This document shows positions 35,761-43,424 of a stretch of DNA of 64,000 bases, one piece after another. A program made the position numbers and the translations under genes. The notes beneath the pieces were generated by a model that was not told the DNA's origin, ran no database searches, and worked only from the letters and a program-made list of their open reading frames with translations. This DNA is from Gemmatimonadota bacterium (GTDB lineage: Bacteria > Gemmatimonadota > Gemmatimonadetes > Longimicrobiales > Gaopeijiaceae), in assembly GCA_029262115.1 (NCBI GenBank), contig JAJCZZ010000012.1:17480-81479 (forward strand), given 5' to 3'. How positions within the stretch are numbered: the stretch's first letter is position 1; every line of letters starts with the position of its first letter.

Positions 35761-35787
35761 CGAACACATTGACACCGTTCGTTGTCA
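35742..35787. promoter_or_regulatory. hipB operator-like inverted repeat
   Basis: TGACAACGAACG (35742-35753) and CGTTCGTTGTCA (35776-35787) are perfect 12-bp arms separated by 22 bp, two helical turns. Each arm overlaps a TTGACA-like hexamer. It sits 10 bp before the hipB start, the expected place for cooperative HipB autorepression. Confidence 0.7.
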
Positions 35788-35797
35788 CTCTCGAGGG

Positions 35798-36169
35798 ATG
35801 GTCCTGCCTATGATTCTACGCCGCCCGCACGACCTGGCGAACCTATTCCGAAACGGACGCGCCCGACTGGGATGGTCGCAGTCTGTGCTCGCCAACAAGC
35901 TAGGGGTCACGCGCCAGTGGATATCGCTGGTCGAGAACGGGAAGACGACCGTGGAGTTCGACCTGGTTCTGGCTACGCTTCAGACACTCGGCTACACCCT
36001 CCACATGACGTCGGGTGATGCGCCTCCCACTCCAGCGGTAGAGGATCCGACCCTGCTGCCAGCATCGGACCCCCGACGATCCGACCGGACCTCGCTCACG
36101 CGCGACGGAGCAGCCCTGGATACGCAGCGAGCGAAGCGGGTTCGAAAATCCTCGGGCGCGTCAGACTGA
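35798..36169 (+). CDS. hipB: HipB-like antitoxin, Xre-family helix-turn-helix protein
   Basis: 123 residues from ATG 35798; ATG 35810 is an alternative. The Xre-type helix-turn-helix spans about residues 15-70: DLANLFRNGRARLGWSQSVL, GVTRQWISLVENGKTTVEFD, LATLQTLGYTLHM, which is the HipB pattern. The C-terminal 50 residues are polar and probably disordered, as expected for an antitoxin tail. It is followed after one base by hipA and should both neutralise HipA and repress the operon through the 12-bp inverted repeat upstream. Confidence 0.88.
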   Translation: MVLPMILRRPHDLANLFRNGRARLGWSQSVLANKLGVTRQWISLVENGKTTVEFDLVLATLQTLGYTLHMTSGDAPPTPAVEDPTLLPASDPRRSDRTSLTRDGAALDTQRAKRVRKSSGASD

Positions 36170-36170
36170 G

Positions 36171-37460
36171 ATGCGTGTACTTGGCGCCTTCTTGAACGGA
36201 GAACTCGTCGCCGAGGTCAGGCAGGGGGACGGCGGCAAGGTGTCCCTCGTCTACGACGGCACTTGGCTGGCTCGAAGCGACTCGTACGCCCTCTCCCTGT
36301 CGATGCCCCTCGCTCGCAGAGAGCACGGCGACGAGGTTGTGAGACCGTTCATGGAGGGGCTGCTCCCCGACAACGCGGCCGTCCTCGAGCGGTGGGCGAG
36401 GGAGTTTCAGGTATCGCCTCGAAACCCATTTGCCCTACTCGAGCACGTCGGACAGGACTGTGCCGGTGCTGTCCAGTTCTTGGGCCCCGAGCGATACGGG
36501 CAAGCCTCCCCCGCTCCTGAGGATGAGGTAGCGTGGTTGACCGAGGAGGACGTTGGGGCCCGCCTACGTGATCTCGTGGAGCGGCGAGGAACTGGCAGGT
36601 TGGCGGGTGACAAGGGACAGTTCAGTCTCGCGGGAGCCCAGCCAAAGACCGCGCTCGTCTTCGACGGACAGCGTTGGGGTGTCCCGTCCGGCTCGACTCC
36701 GACCACATATATCCTCAAGCCCCCGGCGCAGAGGGACTTCGACGGCTTCGACGTCAACGAGCACCTGTGCCTCAGGCTCGCCGAAGAACTCGGCCTGTCC
36801 GTACCAAGGTCGAGGCTGAGGCGTTTCGACGGCCAGGAGGCCCTCGTCCTGGAGCGGTACGACCGGCGGAGGATGCCCGGAGGCCGTTTCGTTCGGGTCC
36901 ATCAAGAAGACGCGTGTCAGGCCCTGGGGATCTCACCTCTACGCAAGTATGAGAACGAAGGCGGGCCTGGAGCGCCGGAGATCGTTCAACTGCTCGTTCG
37001 AGAGTCGGATGATCCCACTGCCGACGTGGGGGCGTTCGTCGACGCGCTCACGCTGAACTGGGTAATCGGCGGCACCGACGCCCATGCGAAGAACTATTCG
37101 CTGATCATCTCGGCCGGGACGGTCCGGCTCGCGCCCTTCTACGACCTGATCAGCGTGCTACCCTATCCGGATCAGGTAGCCTATCGGCGGGCACGGCTCG
37201 CCATGCGGGTCGATCGCGAATACCACCTTCACAAAATCGGCCGCCGACACTGGGAGGGCCTCGCGATGCGGTCCGACCTCGACGTCGCTCCCGTCGTCGA
37301 GCGGGTGGCCGAGTTGGTGGCGGCGGTGCCGGGAGCGCTCGACCGGGCGGTGACAACCGTTCGTCGGGAGGGGATCGAGCACAACGTCATCGACCGGCTG
37401 GTCGTCGCGGTCCGAGAGCACAGCGAACGGTGCTTGCGGTTGCTGGAGGGTGGGGAGTAG
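36171..37460 (+). CDS. hipA: HipA-family serine/threonine kinase toxin
   Basis: 429 residues, full family length. An N-terminal HipA domain (FLNGELVAEVRQGDGGKVSL, LSLSMPLARREHGDEVV, FMEGLLPDNAAVLERWAREF) is followed by the kinase core: FSLAGAQPKTALV with Ser152 in the P-loop autophosphorylation position, YILKPPA, catalytic loop GGTDAHAKN with Asp303, and APFYDL with Asp325 for Mg. All key residues are present, so it is probably active. In E. coli HipA phosphorylates glutamyl-tRNA synthetase and causes growth arrest; the target here is inferred only by family. It forms an operon with hipB. Confidence 0.92.
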   Translation: MRVLGAFLNGELVAEVRQGDGGKVSLVYDGTWLARSDSYALSLSMPLARREHGDEVVRPFMEGLLPDNAAVLERWAREFQVSPRNPFALLEHVGQDCAGAVQFLGPERYGQASPAPEDEVAWLTEEDVGARLRDLVERRGTGRLAGDKGQFSLAGAQPKTALVFDGQRWGVPSGSTPTTYILKPPAQRDFDGFDVNEHLCLRLAEELGLSVPRSRLRRFDGQEALVLERYDRRRMPGGRFVRVHQEDACQALGISPLRKYENEGGPGAPEIVQLLVRESDDPTADVGAFVDALTLNWVIGGTDAHAKNYSLIISAGTVRLAPFYDLISVLPYPDQVAYRRARLAMRVDREYHLHKIGRRHWEGLAMRSDLDVAPVVERVAELVAAVPGALDRAVTTVRREGIEHNVIDRLVVAVREHSERCLRLLEGGE

Positions 37461-37487
37461 GGGGGAGGGCGAGGGGGGGCCGCACCG

Positions 37488-38735
37488 TCACGGGCCGAGC
37501 GTTCCGATCGGGATGACGGCGATCCCATCTGGACGCATGTAGGCCAGACCTGTGCCAACGATGACCGCCATGAGCCCGGGAGGGCCGCATTTCTGGGTGT
37601 CGACGCGGCTGAGGAACTTCAGCAAGCTATGGGCTCCGTCGTCGACGGCCCCCACGCCCAACTTGATTTCAAACGCCGCCCACCTCCCGTCGAAGGCCTC
37701 AACAACCGCGTCCACCTCCAACTCCGTGTTGTCACGGTAGTGGAGAACCCGGGCGTCAGACGCTTGGGCATACACCCGGAGATCGCGTATGACCAGCGAC
37801 TCGAAGAGAAATCCCAGCAAATTCAGGTCACCCAGCAGCCGTTCCGGAGTGGCCTGGAGTGCGGCGACCGCCAACGAAGGATCCACGAAATGGCGCCGGG
37901 GCGTCGTCCGGATGCGAGATCGTGACCTCAAGTGGGGCGCCCATGCGGGTTGATCTTCTACGACCATGAGGCGGGTAAGCGCATCGTGATAGGCGCTGAC
38001 CGTGTTCTTCGCCAGGGCACCTTCGGAGCCCCCGGCATCCTTTGCCAGCGTCGACAAGCTCACCATCGTCGAGACGTTTCGAGCCAAGGAACGCATGAGC
38101 CTCAGCACCTTCTCAGGGTCGGAGGCCACGCCGTCAATCCGCTGGATGTCCGTGCGGCAGATCTCGTCCAGGTAGGCGCGAACAGCCCTTTGGGCGTTCG
38201 GGACCGGCTGGTCAAGGAGGCCCGGCCATCCGCCGACCGCGATCCGTTCGACGAGATCCGACACCGTGAGACCGGGGTCCGAGGCGCGTGGAGGTGTCCC
38301 GTCGAGGAGGGCGGCGAGGGAGACCTGTCCGTAGGATTGGCCGCTCTCGTAAAGGGACATGGGGCGCAATCGGAGCCGGGCTACGCGGCCCGCCCCTGTG
38401 TGACGTGTCACGTCGTCGAGGGGAACGGCTGAGCCGGTGAGAATGAACTGCCCGGAGGCTCTTCGATCATCGACGGCGCGGCGCACATGATTCCAGAGCA
38501 ACGGAGCGATCTGCCATTCATCAATCAGCCTGGGCGTTGACCCCTCAAGCAGGAGAGAAGGGTCGATAGCAACCGCCCGCCGCGCGTTCTGGTCGACATC
38601 GAGGCGGACCTCGCTGGCGGCGAGTTGCCGGGCGGTCTCCGTCTTGCCGCACGCCTTCGGGCCCTCGATCACCACCGCCCCGACCGAGGATAACAACTCG
38701 ATCAGCTCTCGGTCGACAACACGCGGTCGATACAT
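37488..38735 (-). CDS. AAA_14/DUF4143 family ATPase
   Basis: 415 residues from ATG 38735 (MYRPRVVDRELIELL). Walker A at 25-32 (GPKACGKT), Walker B-like LIDEWQ, sensor-like GQFILTGSAVPL, then the DUF4143 half with ARNVSTMVSLSTLAKDAGGS. It ends in a restriction-endonuclease-like segment with ELEVDAVVEAFDGRWAAFEI and Lys. The family is common in genomic islands and its role is not established. It converges on hipA. Three 23-bp direct repeats precede the gene. Confidence 0.85.
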   Translation of the reverse strand: MYRPRVVDRELIELLSSVGAVVIEGPKACGKTETARQLAASEVRLDVDQNARRAVAIDPSLLLEGSTPRLIDEWQIAPLLWNHVRRAVDDRRASGQFILTGSAVPLDDVTRHTGAGRVARLRLRPMSLYESGQSYGQVSLAALLDGTPPRASDPGLTVSDLVERIAVGGWPGLLDQPVPNAQRAVRAYLDEICRTDIQRIDGVASDPEKVLRLMRSLARNVSTMVSLSTLAKDAGGSEGALAKNTVSAYHDALTRLMVVEDQPAWAPHLRSRSRIRTTPRRHFVDPSLAVAALQATPERLLGDLNLLGFLFESLVIRDLRVYAQASDARVLHYRDNTELEVDAVVEAFDGRWAAFEIKLGVGAVDDGAHSLLKFLSRVDTQKCGPPGLMAVIVGTGLAYMRPDGIAVIPIGTLGP

Positions 38736-38782
38736 CGTGGCCCGGAATCCAGGGAGTGAAGCACTTTGTTCGGTACCCCAAT

Positions 38783-38851
38783 CTACCGATTTATTGACCC
38801 ATGTGCAACGATACTGTTGAACCGTTTGCAATGATATTGCTGACCCGTTCG
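38783..38851. repeat. three imperfect 23-bp direct repeats upstream of the AAA_14 gene
   Basis: Units start at 38783, 38806 and 38829. The last two agree at 18 of 23 positions, and all three share a core like TTGACCCGTTTG followed by CAA at the next unit. They lie in the 157-bp gap between the AAA_14 gene (start 38735, minus) and the helicase gene (stop 38893, minus), hence in the AAA_14 promoter region. They could be binding sites for a regulator or for the ATPase itself. Confidence 0.6.
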
Positions 38852-38892
38852 CAAGCAACGTGTCGCGTCACATGCAGGCGGGCGCCCCACGA

Positions 38893-41364
38893 TCACGTCA
38901 CCTCTTCGTCGTACTCGATCGTCAGGTCACGCACGTCGCTCCCCGGCGCCTCCGCCATCTCATACCCCATGGCACGGTATCCCTTGAGCCGCTTCTTGAA
39001 CATGCGCGCCAGCATGGGCACGTCCCGATCCACATAGTCGTAGATCCTTACGGCTGTCTTGCCCTGGCACGTCCGGTGTAGCCGACCCGCGTATTGGACC
39101 AACGTCCCCTTCCACGCCACGGGCATGGTCAGGAACAGCGCGTCGAGACGGGCGTCGTCGAAGCCTTCGCCGATGAATCGACCCGTGGCGAGTACGAGGC
39201 GCTCCTCGGTGCCGGAAACGGCCGAGAGCTTGTCCATTTCCGCCTGGCGCCGCTTCTCACCCAGCCCGCCACGCAGGACGACGAGATTCCGCGCCGCCCG
39301 CCCGAGTCGCTCCGCCAGGAAGTCGAGATGGTCTCGCCGCTCCGTCAGGACGATCGGAGACCGCCCGTCCTCCAGCGCGCGGATCACATCGTCCAGAATG
39401 AGCGTATTGCGCGCCTCGTCTGATGCGAGCCGTCCATAGATCTCCTGGATGCCCGGCGCGCCATCCGGGTCGTCGAGGCGGAAGCTCGTCTCCCTGACCG
39501 TGAGGAGGTGCTCGAAGGGGTGGCGCGCAGCCTGTCTCCTGGGATCCACAGCGTGCCGAATGGGACCGAGCTGAAATGTCAGAATGGGGTGGTGTCCGTC
39601 ACGCCGTTGGGGCGTGGCGGTCAGTCCCGTGACGTAGCGGGCGCGCACCTCCCGCATCACCCGCTCGAACGACACGGCCGGCACATGGTGACACTCATCC
39701 ACGATGACGTGCCCGTATGTCGCCACCACATCGTCTACCTTTCCGCGTCGCGTCAGGCTCTGGATCATGGCCACATCGAGTGCGCCCGTGACCTTTCGCC
39801 GGCCGCCACCGATCCGTCCGATAGCAGCTGGTTTCAGATCGAGGAAGAGCCCGAGTTGCGCACGCCACTGGTCGACGAGTTGCGTGCGGTGGACGATGAC
39901 CAGGGTGTTGCGCGCCCTGCGAGCCACGAGATGGGCGCCTACGACCGTCTTGCCCGTGCCAGGAGGCGCTGACAACACGCCTGTCTCGTGAGCGGCCAAC
40001 GCCTCAGCGGCTCGTTCCTGAAGGGGCGTGAGCTGGCCGTGGAATCGCACGTCCAGGGGCTTTCCGTCGAGCCGTAGGTCATCCAGCACCAGATTCACGC
40101 CGCACCTTTCGAGCAAGTCGCGCACGTCGTCCAGACAGCCACGAGGCAGTCCGATGTGCTCGGGGAGATTCTCCGCGCAGTCGATGACCCGCGGCGTGAG
40201 CGCGGTCGAGAGCCGCATCGCTTGCTTCTCGTAGAACTGTGGGTTCTGGAAGGCCGCAAGCCGCTTCATCTGAGCGATCAGGCCCGGAGGCAGGCTCGCC
40301 TTTTCGATGAAGATCTGTTGAGCGAAGACCGCCTTCACGAGGTCCGGCAGCGGCCCGTCAACGATCGGGTCAGGTTCCCCTCCCGAGGGTAACCTCAACC
40401 AAGGAGCCTCGATCACCTCGTCTACAGAGTGCGCCCGACGCACGCCGAGTTCTCTGTCTCCCACAGCTGCCTCACGGGCGAGCTCGCTCACCGTTCCCGG
40501 ATCGATCCGCGGCAAGGCAGCCAGATAGGTCCATTGGTCCGCGATCGGCTGCCAATCAGGATCGACGAACACCGTGTTTCCGGCCTGCCTGGCCTCGTAT
40601 TGGAGCGGTAGAGCAATGAGGTTCCCGAACCCGCCTCGCGGCATAGTGTCCTGGTTCGGAAAGAGACGGTCGTAGGAACTCATGGGGAGTTCCGGGCGAG
40701 ACGCCATCGCCTCCGTGAGTAGGTAGGAAGCCATCTTCCGAGCATCGGCGGCCGGGACCGGCGCAGCAAAGAAGAACCACACGTGCGCCCCATTCCCCGA
40801 GCGCGAGCGTTCGACCGCGGGCGTGAGACCGAAGCGGCGGACCATGGTCACGTAGGCCGCGACGTCTTCCTGCCAGTGCGCCTTGTCGAAGTCGACGGCC
40901 AAGAACCAGCAGCGCTCGTCCTCGAGAAGCGGGTAGACGCCGATGACGTGCCGGCCCTGGAGGTGGTCGAGGATGACCCGGTCCGTTACGTCGAAGAACG
41001 CCTGGTTGGGACACGCGCCACATTTGACCCTGGGCTTCTCACAAACCCCATTGATCCACTCGTTGGCGCACGCCGGGGCGTACCCCTGCTTCTTGGTTCG
41101 ACGGTTACGCCACAGCTTGGGGAAGACATCGCCGCGTCCGGCGAAGAGCGACCGGAAGAGCGCGACCTTCTCCTGCTTCGATCGAGGCGGCCCGGGCGGC
41201 TGCAGAACCGGAGGCGACCCGCTCGTACGCTCGGCCTCGTTCAACGCACCCTGCAACTCCGCCCGCCGCTTCTCGACGGCTGCGCGCTCGGTCTCGAGTG
41301 CGTTCAGCCGAACTTGTTGGTCCGCGATTTCTTTGCGAAGGCGGTCCAGGCGGGACTCGGACAT
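38893..41364 (-). CDS. TOTE-type primase-polymerase (AEP) fused to SF2 helicase
   Basis: 823 residues from ATG 41364. Residues 1-45 form a coiled coil. A four-Cys cluster (ACANEWINGVC and CGACPNQ, about 99-118) is a likely zinc site. The archaeo-eukaryotic primase core follows, with catalytic DFD at about 158-160 (FLAVDFDKAH) and SGNGAHVWFFF. A superfamily 2 helicase occupies about 440-800: Walker A SAPPGTGKT, DECHH, TGLTATPQRRDG and QYAGRLHR. This matches proteins Pfam describes as the TOTE conflict system primase domain with helicase. It may copy or sense invading nucleic acid. No nuclease partner is adjacent. Confidence 0.85.
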   Translation of the reverse strand: MSESRLDRLRKEIADQQVRLNALETERAAVEKRRAELQGALNEAERTSGSPPVLQPPGPPRSKQEKVALFRSLFAGRGDVFPKLWRNRRTKKQGYAPACANEWINGVCEKPRVKCGACPNQAFFDVTDRVILDHLQGRHVIGVYPLLEDERCWFLAVDFDKAHWQEDVAAYVTMVRRFGLTPAVERSRSGNGAHVWFFFAAPVPAADARKMASYLLTEAMASRPELPMSSYDRLFPNQDTMPRGGFGNLIALPLQYEARQAGNTVFVDPDWQPIADQWTYLAALPRIDPGTVSELAREAAVGDRELGVRRAHSVDEVIEAPWLRLPSGGEPDPIVDGPLPDLVKAVFAQQIFIEKASLPPGLIAQMKRLAAFQNPQFYEKQAMRLSTALTPRVIDCAENLPEHIGLPRGCLDDVRDLLERCGVNLVLDDLRLDGKPLDVRFHGQLTPLQERAAEALAAHETGVLSAPPGTGKTVVGAHLVARRARNTLVIVHRTQLVDQWRAQLGLFLDLKPAAIGRIGGGRRKVTGALDVAMIQSLTRRGKVDDVVATYGHVIVDECHHVPAVSFERVMREVRARYVTGLTATPQRRDGHHPILTFQLGPIRHAVDPRRQAARHPFEHLLTVRETSFRLDDPDGAPGIQEIYGRLASDEARNTLILDDVIRALEDGRSPIVLTERRDHLDFLAERLGRAARNLVVLRGGLGEKRRQAEMDKLSAVSGTEERLVLATGRFIGEGFDDARLDALFLTMPVAWKGTLVQYAGRLHRTCQGKTAVRIYDYVDRDVPMLARMFKKRLKGYRAMGYEMAEAPGSDVRDLTIEYDEEVT

Positions 41365-41510
41365 GGCGTGCCGACACACGGGGCTCGGTGGTATGTCGCC
41401 GTCAGGAGCGAGCCTGTCGTCGACCGGGGAGACCCGTACAACGTGCGGCCCGGGACCTGATATGGGAACCAGAACTGGTTATTGGGGACGGGTTCGTGTG
41501 CACGCTCCAC

Positions 41511-41897
41511 TCACCAAACGCAGCCCGGGTAATTCTGATGCAGGGTGCCATCCTTGGTTACGAGCGGTGCGTCGTGCAGAGCCGCATGGGCCACGATCAG
41601 CCGGTCGAAGGGGTCCCGCGTCCACGTGAGATCCTCAGCCAGATGGGCCACCGCCACGAACGACGCGTCGCAGACCGTGAGCCCCAACGCCGTGCGCAAC
41701 TCATCCATCACCTTCGTGGCAGGAGTGGCTACGCGTCCGACTTCGAAGAGGTATTGCAACTCCAGGCGAACCATGGGTGAAACCCGGAGGTCATCGGAGT
41801 CACGCAGAGACGAGCGGGCCGGCGGCGACATCCGTTCGTCGGCACCTGCGTATAGCCACGCGGCGACGTGGGTGTCGAGGTAGATCAAGGCTTCCAC
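41511..41897 (-). CDS. vapC: VapC-type PIN-domain toxin
   Basis: 128 residues. PIN-domain acidic residues are in place: Asp8 (IYLDTHVAAW), Glu46 (VRLELQYLF) and Asp95/Asp98 (TWTRDPFDRLIVAHA). VapC toxins are Mg-dependent RNases that cleave tRNA or rRNA. Its start overlaps the antitoxin gene by 13 bp, so the two are coupled. All catalytic residues are present, so it is probably functional. Confidence 0.9.
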   Translation of the reverse strand: MEALIYLDTHVAAWLYAGADERMSPPARSSLRDSDDLRVSPMVRLELQYLFEVGRVATPATKVMDELRTALGLTVCDASFVAVAHLAEDLTWTRDPFDRLIVAHAALHDAPLVTKDGTLHQNYPGCVW

Positions 41898-42121
41898 TCG
41901 TCCGACCAGTCCATGTGCACCAGAGACTCGGGATCGCCGCGGAGATAATCTGGATGGGGCCTTAGCGCGGCGAGGCGCCCCGCTGCCTGGACCGGAACGA
42001 TGCGGAGCCGGCGACCGTTGCGTTCGATCTCGACGGGCACGCCCGTTTCGAGAACCTGGTCGATTACCCGGTAAAGATTGGCTCGCAGCCGAGAAACGGA
42101 GTAGGGCTTGGTCTTGGTCAT
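41885..42121 (-). CDS. vapB: Phd/YefM-like antitoxin partner of VapC
   Basis: 78 residues from ATG 42121 (TKTKPYSVSRLRANLYRVID); an ATG three codons earlier (42130) is also possible. The N-terminal half has the Phd/YefM DNA-binding fold (SRLRANLYRVIDQVLETGVP, VEIERNGRRLRIVPV). The C-terminal half (DYLRGDPESLVHMDWSDEWK) is acidic and would wrap the toxin. Two GTACGGTAC repeats lie just upstream as the likely operator. Confidence 0.85.
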   Translation of the reverse strand: MTKTKPYSVSRLRANLYRVIDQVLETGVPVEIERNGRRLRIVPVQAAGRLAALRPHPDYLRGDPESLVHMDWSDEWKP

Positions 42122-42136
42122 GTGGAACACTCAGAT

Positions 42137-42169
42137 CGTACGGTACGTTGTTGAACGTTGTACGGTACG
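42137..42169. promoter_or_regulatory. vapBC operator-like repeats
   Basis: CGTACGGTACG (42137-42147) and TGTACGGTACG (42159-42169) share GTACGGTACG, itself nearly palindromic. They are spaced exactly 22 bp, two helical turns, and start 16 bp before the antitoxin ATG. The arrangement fits cooperative autorepression by the VapBC complex. Confidence 0.65.
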
Positions 42170-42495
42170 ACTACCATCACCACAAGACAAGTGTCGTCAC
42201 CGACTACCTGGACTTCCTGAACACTGGGAAAGGAAGGGTTGAGTTCGAAGCGTGTCTCGATAGCATCCGCTCGGGCCGTTTGGGTTCATCGCTCCGTCCT
42301 GTTGACAGTACCCTTGCGTTCCCGTTCTTCCCGATTCAGCGGTTAACGCCGCGGTCCCGGAAGAGCGAGATACGGATTCAACGAGGACCGTCCCCCGGTG
42401 GCTTCCGACCAGTTGGGCCCCAGCGCGCTCGAAGGAGCCGTGTATTCTCCAGCCAGGTGGTCGAACCAGGCGAGCTCGAAATCGGAGAGCGGTGA
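42170..42495. other. gene-free stretch between vapB and the hipA remnant
   Basis: About 325 bp with no convincing gene. Open frames on both strands here are short and lack domains. A minus-strand reading across about 42345-42580 looks somewhat protein-like but runs antisense to the hipA remnant. This is probably decayed island DNA, possibly including a lost N-terminal part of that hipA. Confidence 0.4.
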
Positions 42496-42821
42496 CTCCG
42501 CCAGCACGATGAAGCCGTCGATCTCCGAGAACTCGCGCGTCAGGTTGAACGCATAGTGAAGGGCAGCGCCGAGGAGCTTCTACCGACACTTCGGATTGCA
42601 GGAGGATCGCCAGAAGGGGCGCGCCCCAAGATAGACGGGCCATTGCCGGAACCTCAGATGTGCCAGACGGATTCCGGCACTATCTCGTGAAGTTTCCAGC
42701 GGGGGAGGATCTTCGGGAGATCAGTGCGGTTGAGGCCGCATACGCCATGATGGCACGAGAGGCCGGCGTGGACCTCCCGCCTAACGTCGACGGAAGTCGC
42801 GGTTCAGGTTGCCCTATGTAG
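42496..42821 (+). pseudogene. frameshifted fragment of a second hipA-like gene
   Basis: Two reading frames join to give HipA features. In the first (from 42496) one reads DLRELARQVERIVKGSAEEL, then LLPTLRIAGGSPEGARPK, matching the HipA GGSxGGARPK P-loop. After a shift near 42640 the other frame gives SDVPDGFRHYLVKFPAGEDL, then ISAVEAAYAMMAREAGVDLP, matching the nucleotide-binding region that follows in HipA, and ends at a stop at 42819-42821. The N-terminal domain and the catalytic loop are missing, so it cannot be active. It is separate from the intact hipA at 36171. Confidence 0.75.
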
Positions 42822-42847
42822 TGGGTAGCGACCCAAGCCGGAGTCGG

Positions 42848-43056
42848 TCAATCCGTCCACGGGACGAGGTGCGCCCGGATCCAGTCAGCAAGCTTCTCCT
42901 CAGAAGCTGATCCGTCGGCAGTAGCGAGGAAAATTGCTACGGCTTCCTCCTCTGGTGCCACAATGTCGAAGCCGTTGAGGCCGAGAAAAGTGTAGGCGGA
43001 GACGAGGGCCGCACGCTTGTTCCCGTCGAACGCGGCCGCTCCGGGAAGTTGATTTG
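42848..43056 (-). pseudogene. C-terminal remnant of a Doc (Fic-fold) toxin
   Basis: The minus strand reads AAAFDGNKRAALVSAYTFLG, then LNGFDIVAPEEEAVAIFLAT and EEKLADWIRAHLVPW before TGA. This is the Fic/Doc motif (HxFxxGNKR) and following helices, but the motif His is replaced by Ala and the N-terminal two thirds are missing. The homology stops near 43056, where unrelated sequence begins. Intact Doc proteins phosphorylate EF-Tu; this copy cannot. No Phd partner remains. Confidence 0.7.
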
Positions 43057-43226
43057 ATGGGGTTTATGGGGTTTGTCGCGGACACCGTGTTGGCCTGTTG
43101 GCGGCATAATGGGTGTCGGCGACAGGGGTTTGCCACAAAAGTTGTCACAAACCCGAACCCCCCGAGGTCAAGAACGACGGCGCGAGGATACCCGATTCGG
43201 GCGGCCAACGGAAACAACCGCCCAGT
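43057..43226. other. non-coding joint in the decayed toxin-antitoxin region
   Basis: About 170 bp between the Doc remnant and the AbiEii-like fragment. It contains GTGTCGGCGACAGG, and a similar GTCGCCGACAGGAG string occurs again near 44688. This hints that both places carry debris of the same element. No gene seen. Confidence 0.3.
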
Positions 43227-43424
43227 TCACCTCTCCGTGAGCAACCGGTGGAAGGTCGTCACCGCCACCACCGCGTCGGCGATCAACACTGTGCGATCGA
43301 GGTCCGGATGGTCGACCGTCATCTGCTCGGCGTACGCCTGGGGTCCGTAGTGATGGACCACGCGCACGAGTGCCGTCTCGGCAGCGACCCGGGCAGCGCG
43401 GCTCCTCGGAGCCTCATCCGACAT
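43227..43424 (-). pseudogene. truncated AbiEii-like nucleotidyltransferase toxin
   Basis: 65 codons. The first 27 residues (SRAARVAAETALVRVVHHYG) resemble the start of AbiEii-type nucleotidyltransferase toxins, where a strand with a Gly-Gly-Leu motif should follow. Instead the frame continues with unrelated sequence (YAEQMTVDHPDLDRTVLIAD) and stops, so the catalytic GS and DxD residues are absent. It overlaps the AbiEi-like antitoxin pseudogene upstream by 11 bp, the normal AbiE gene order. Family call is moderate because so little is left. Confidence 0.45.

Noticed and set aside
38783..38851. CRISPR array or plasmid iterons
   Set aside because: Three 23-bp units are directly abutted with no spacers, and no cas or replication initiator gene is near; a promoter-linked repeat is more likely.
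42345..42580. Protein-like reading on the minus strand (LLGAALHYAFNLTREF)
   Set aside because: It lies antisense to the plus-strand HipA remnant, which has the specific GGSPEGARPK motif; I found no family for the minus reading.
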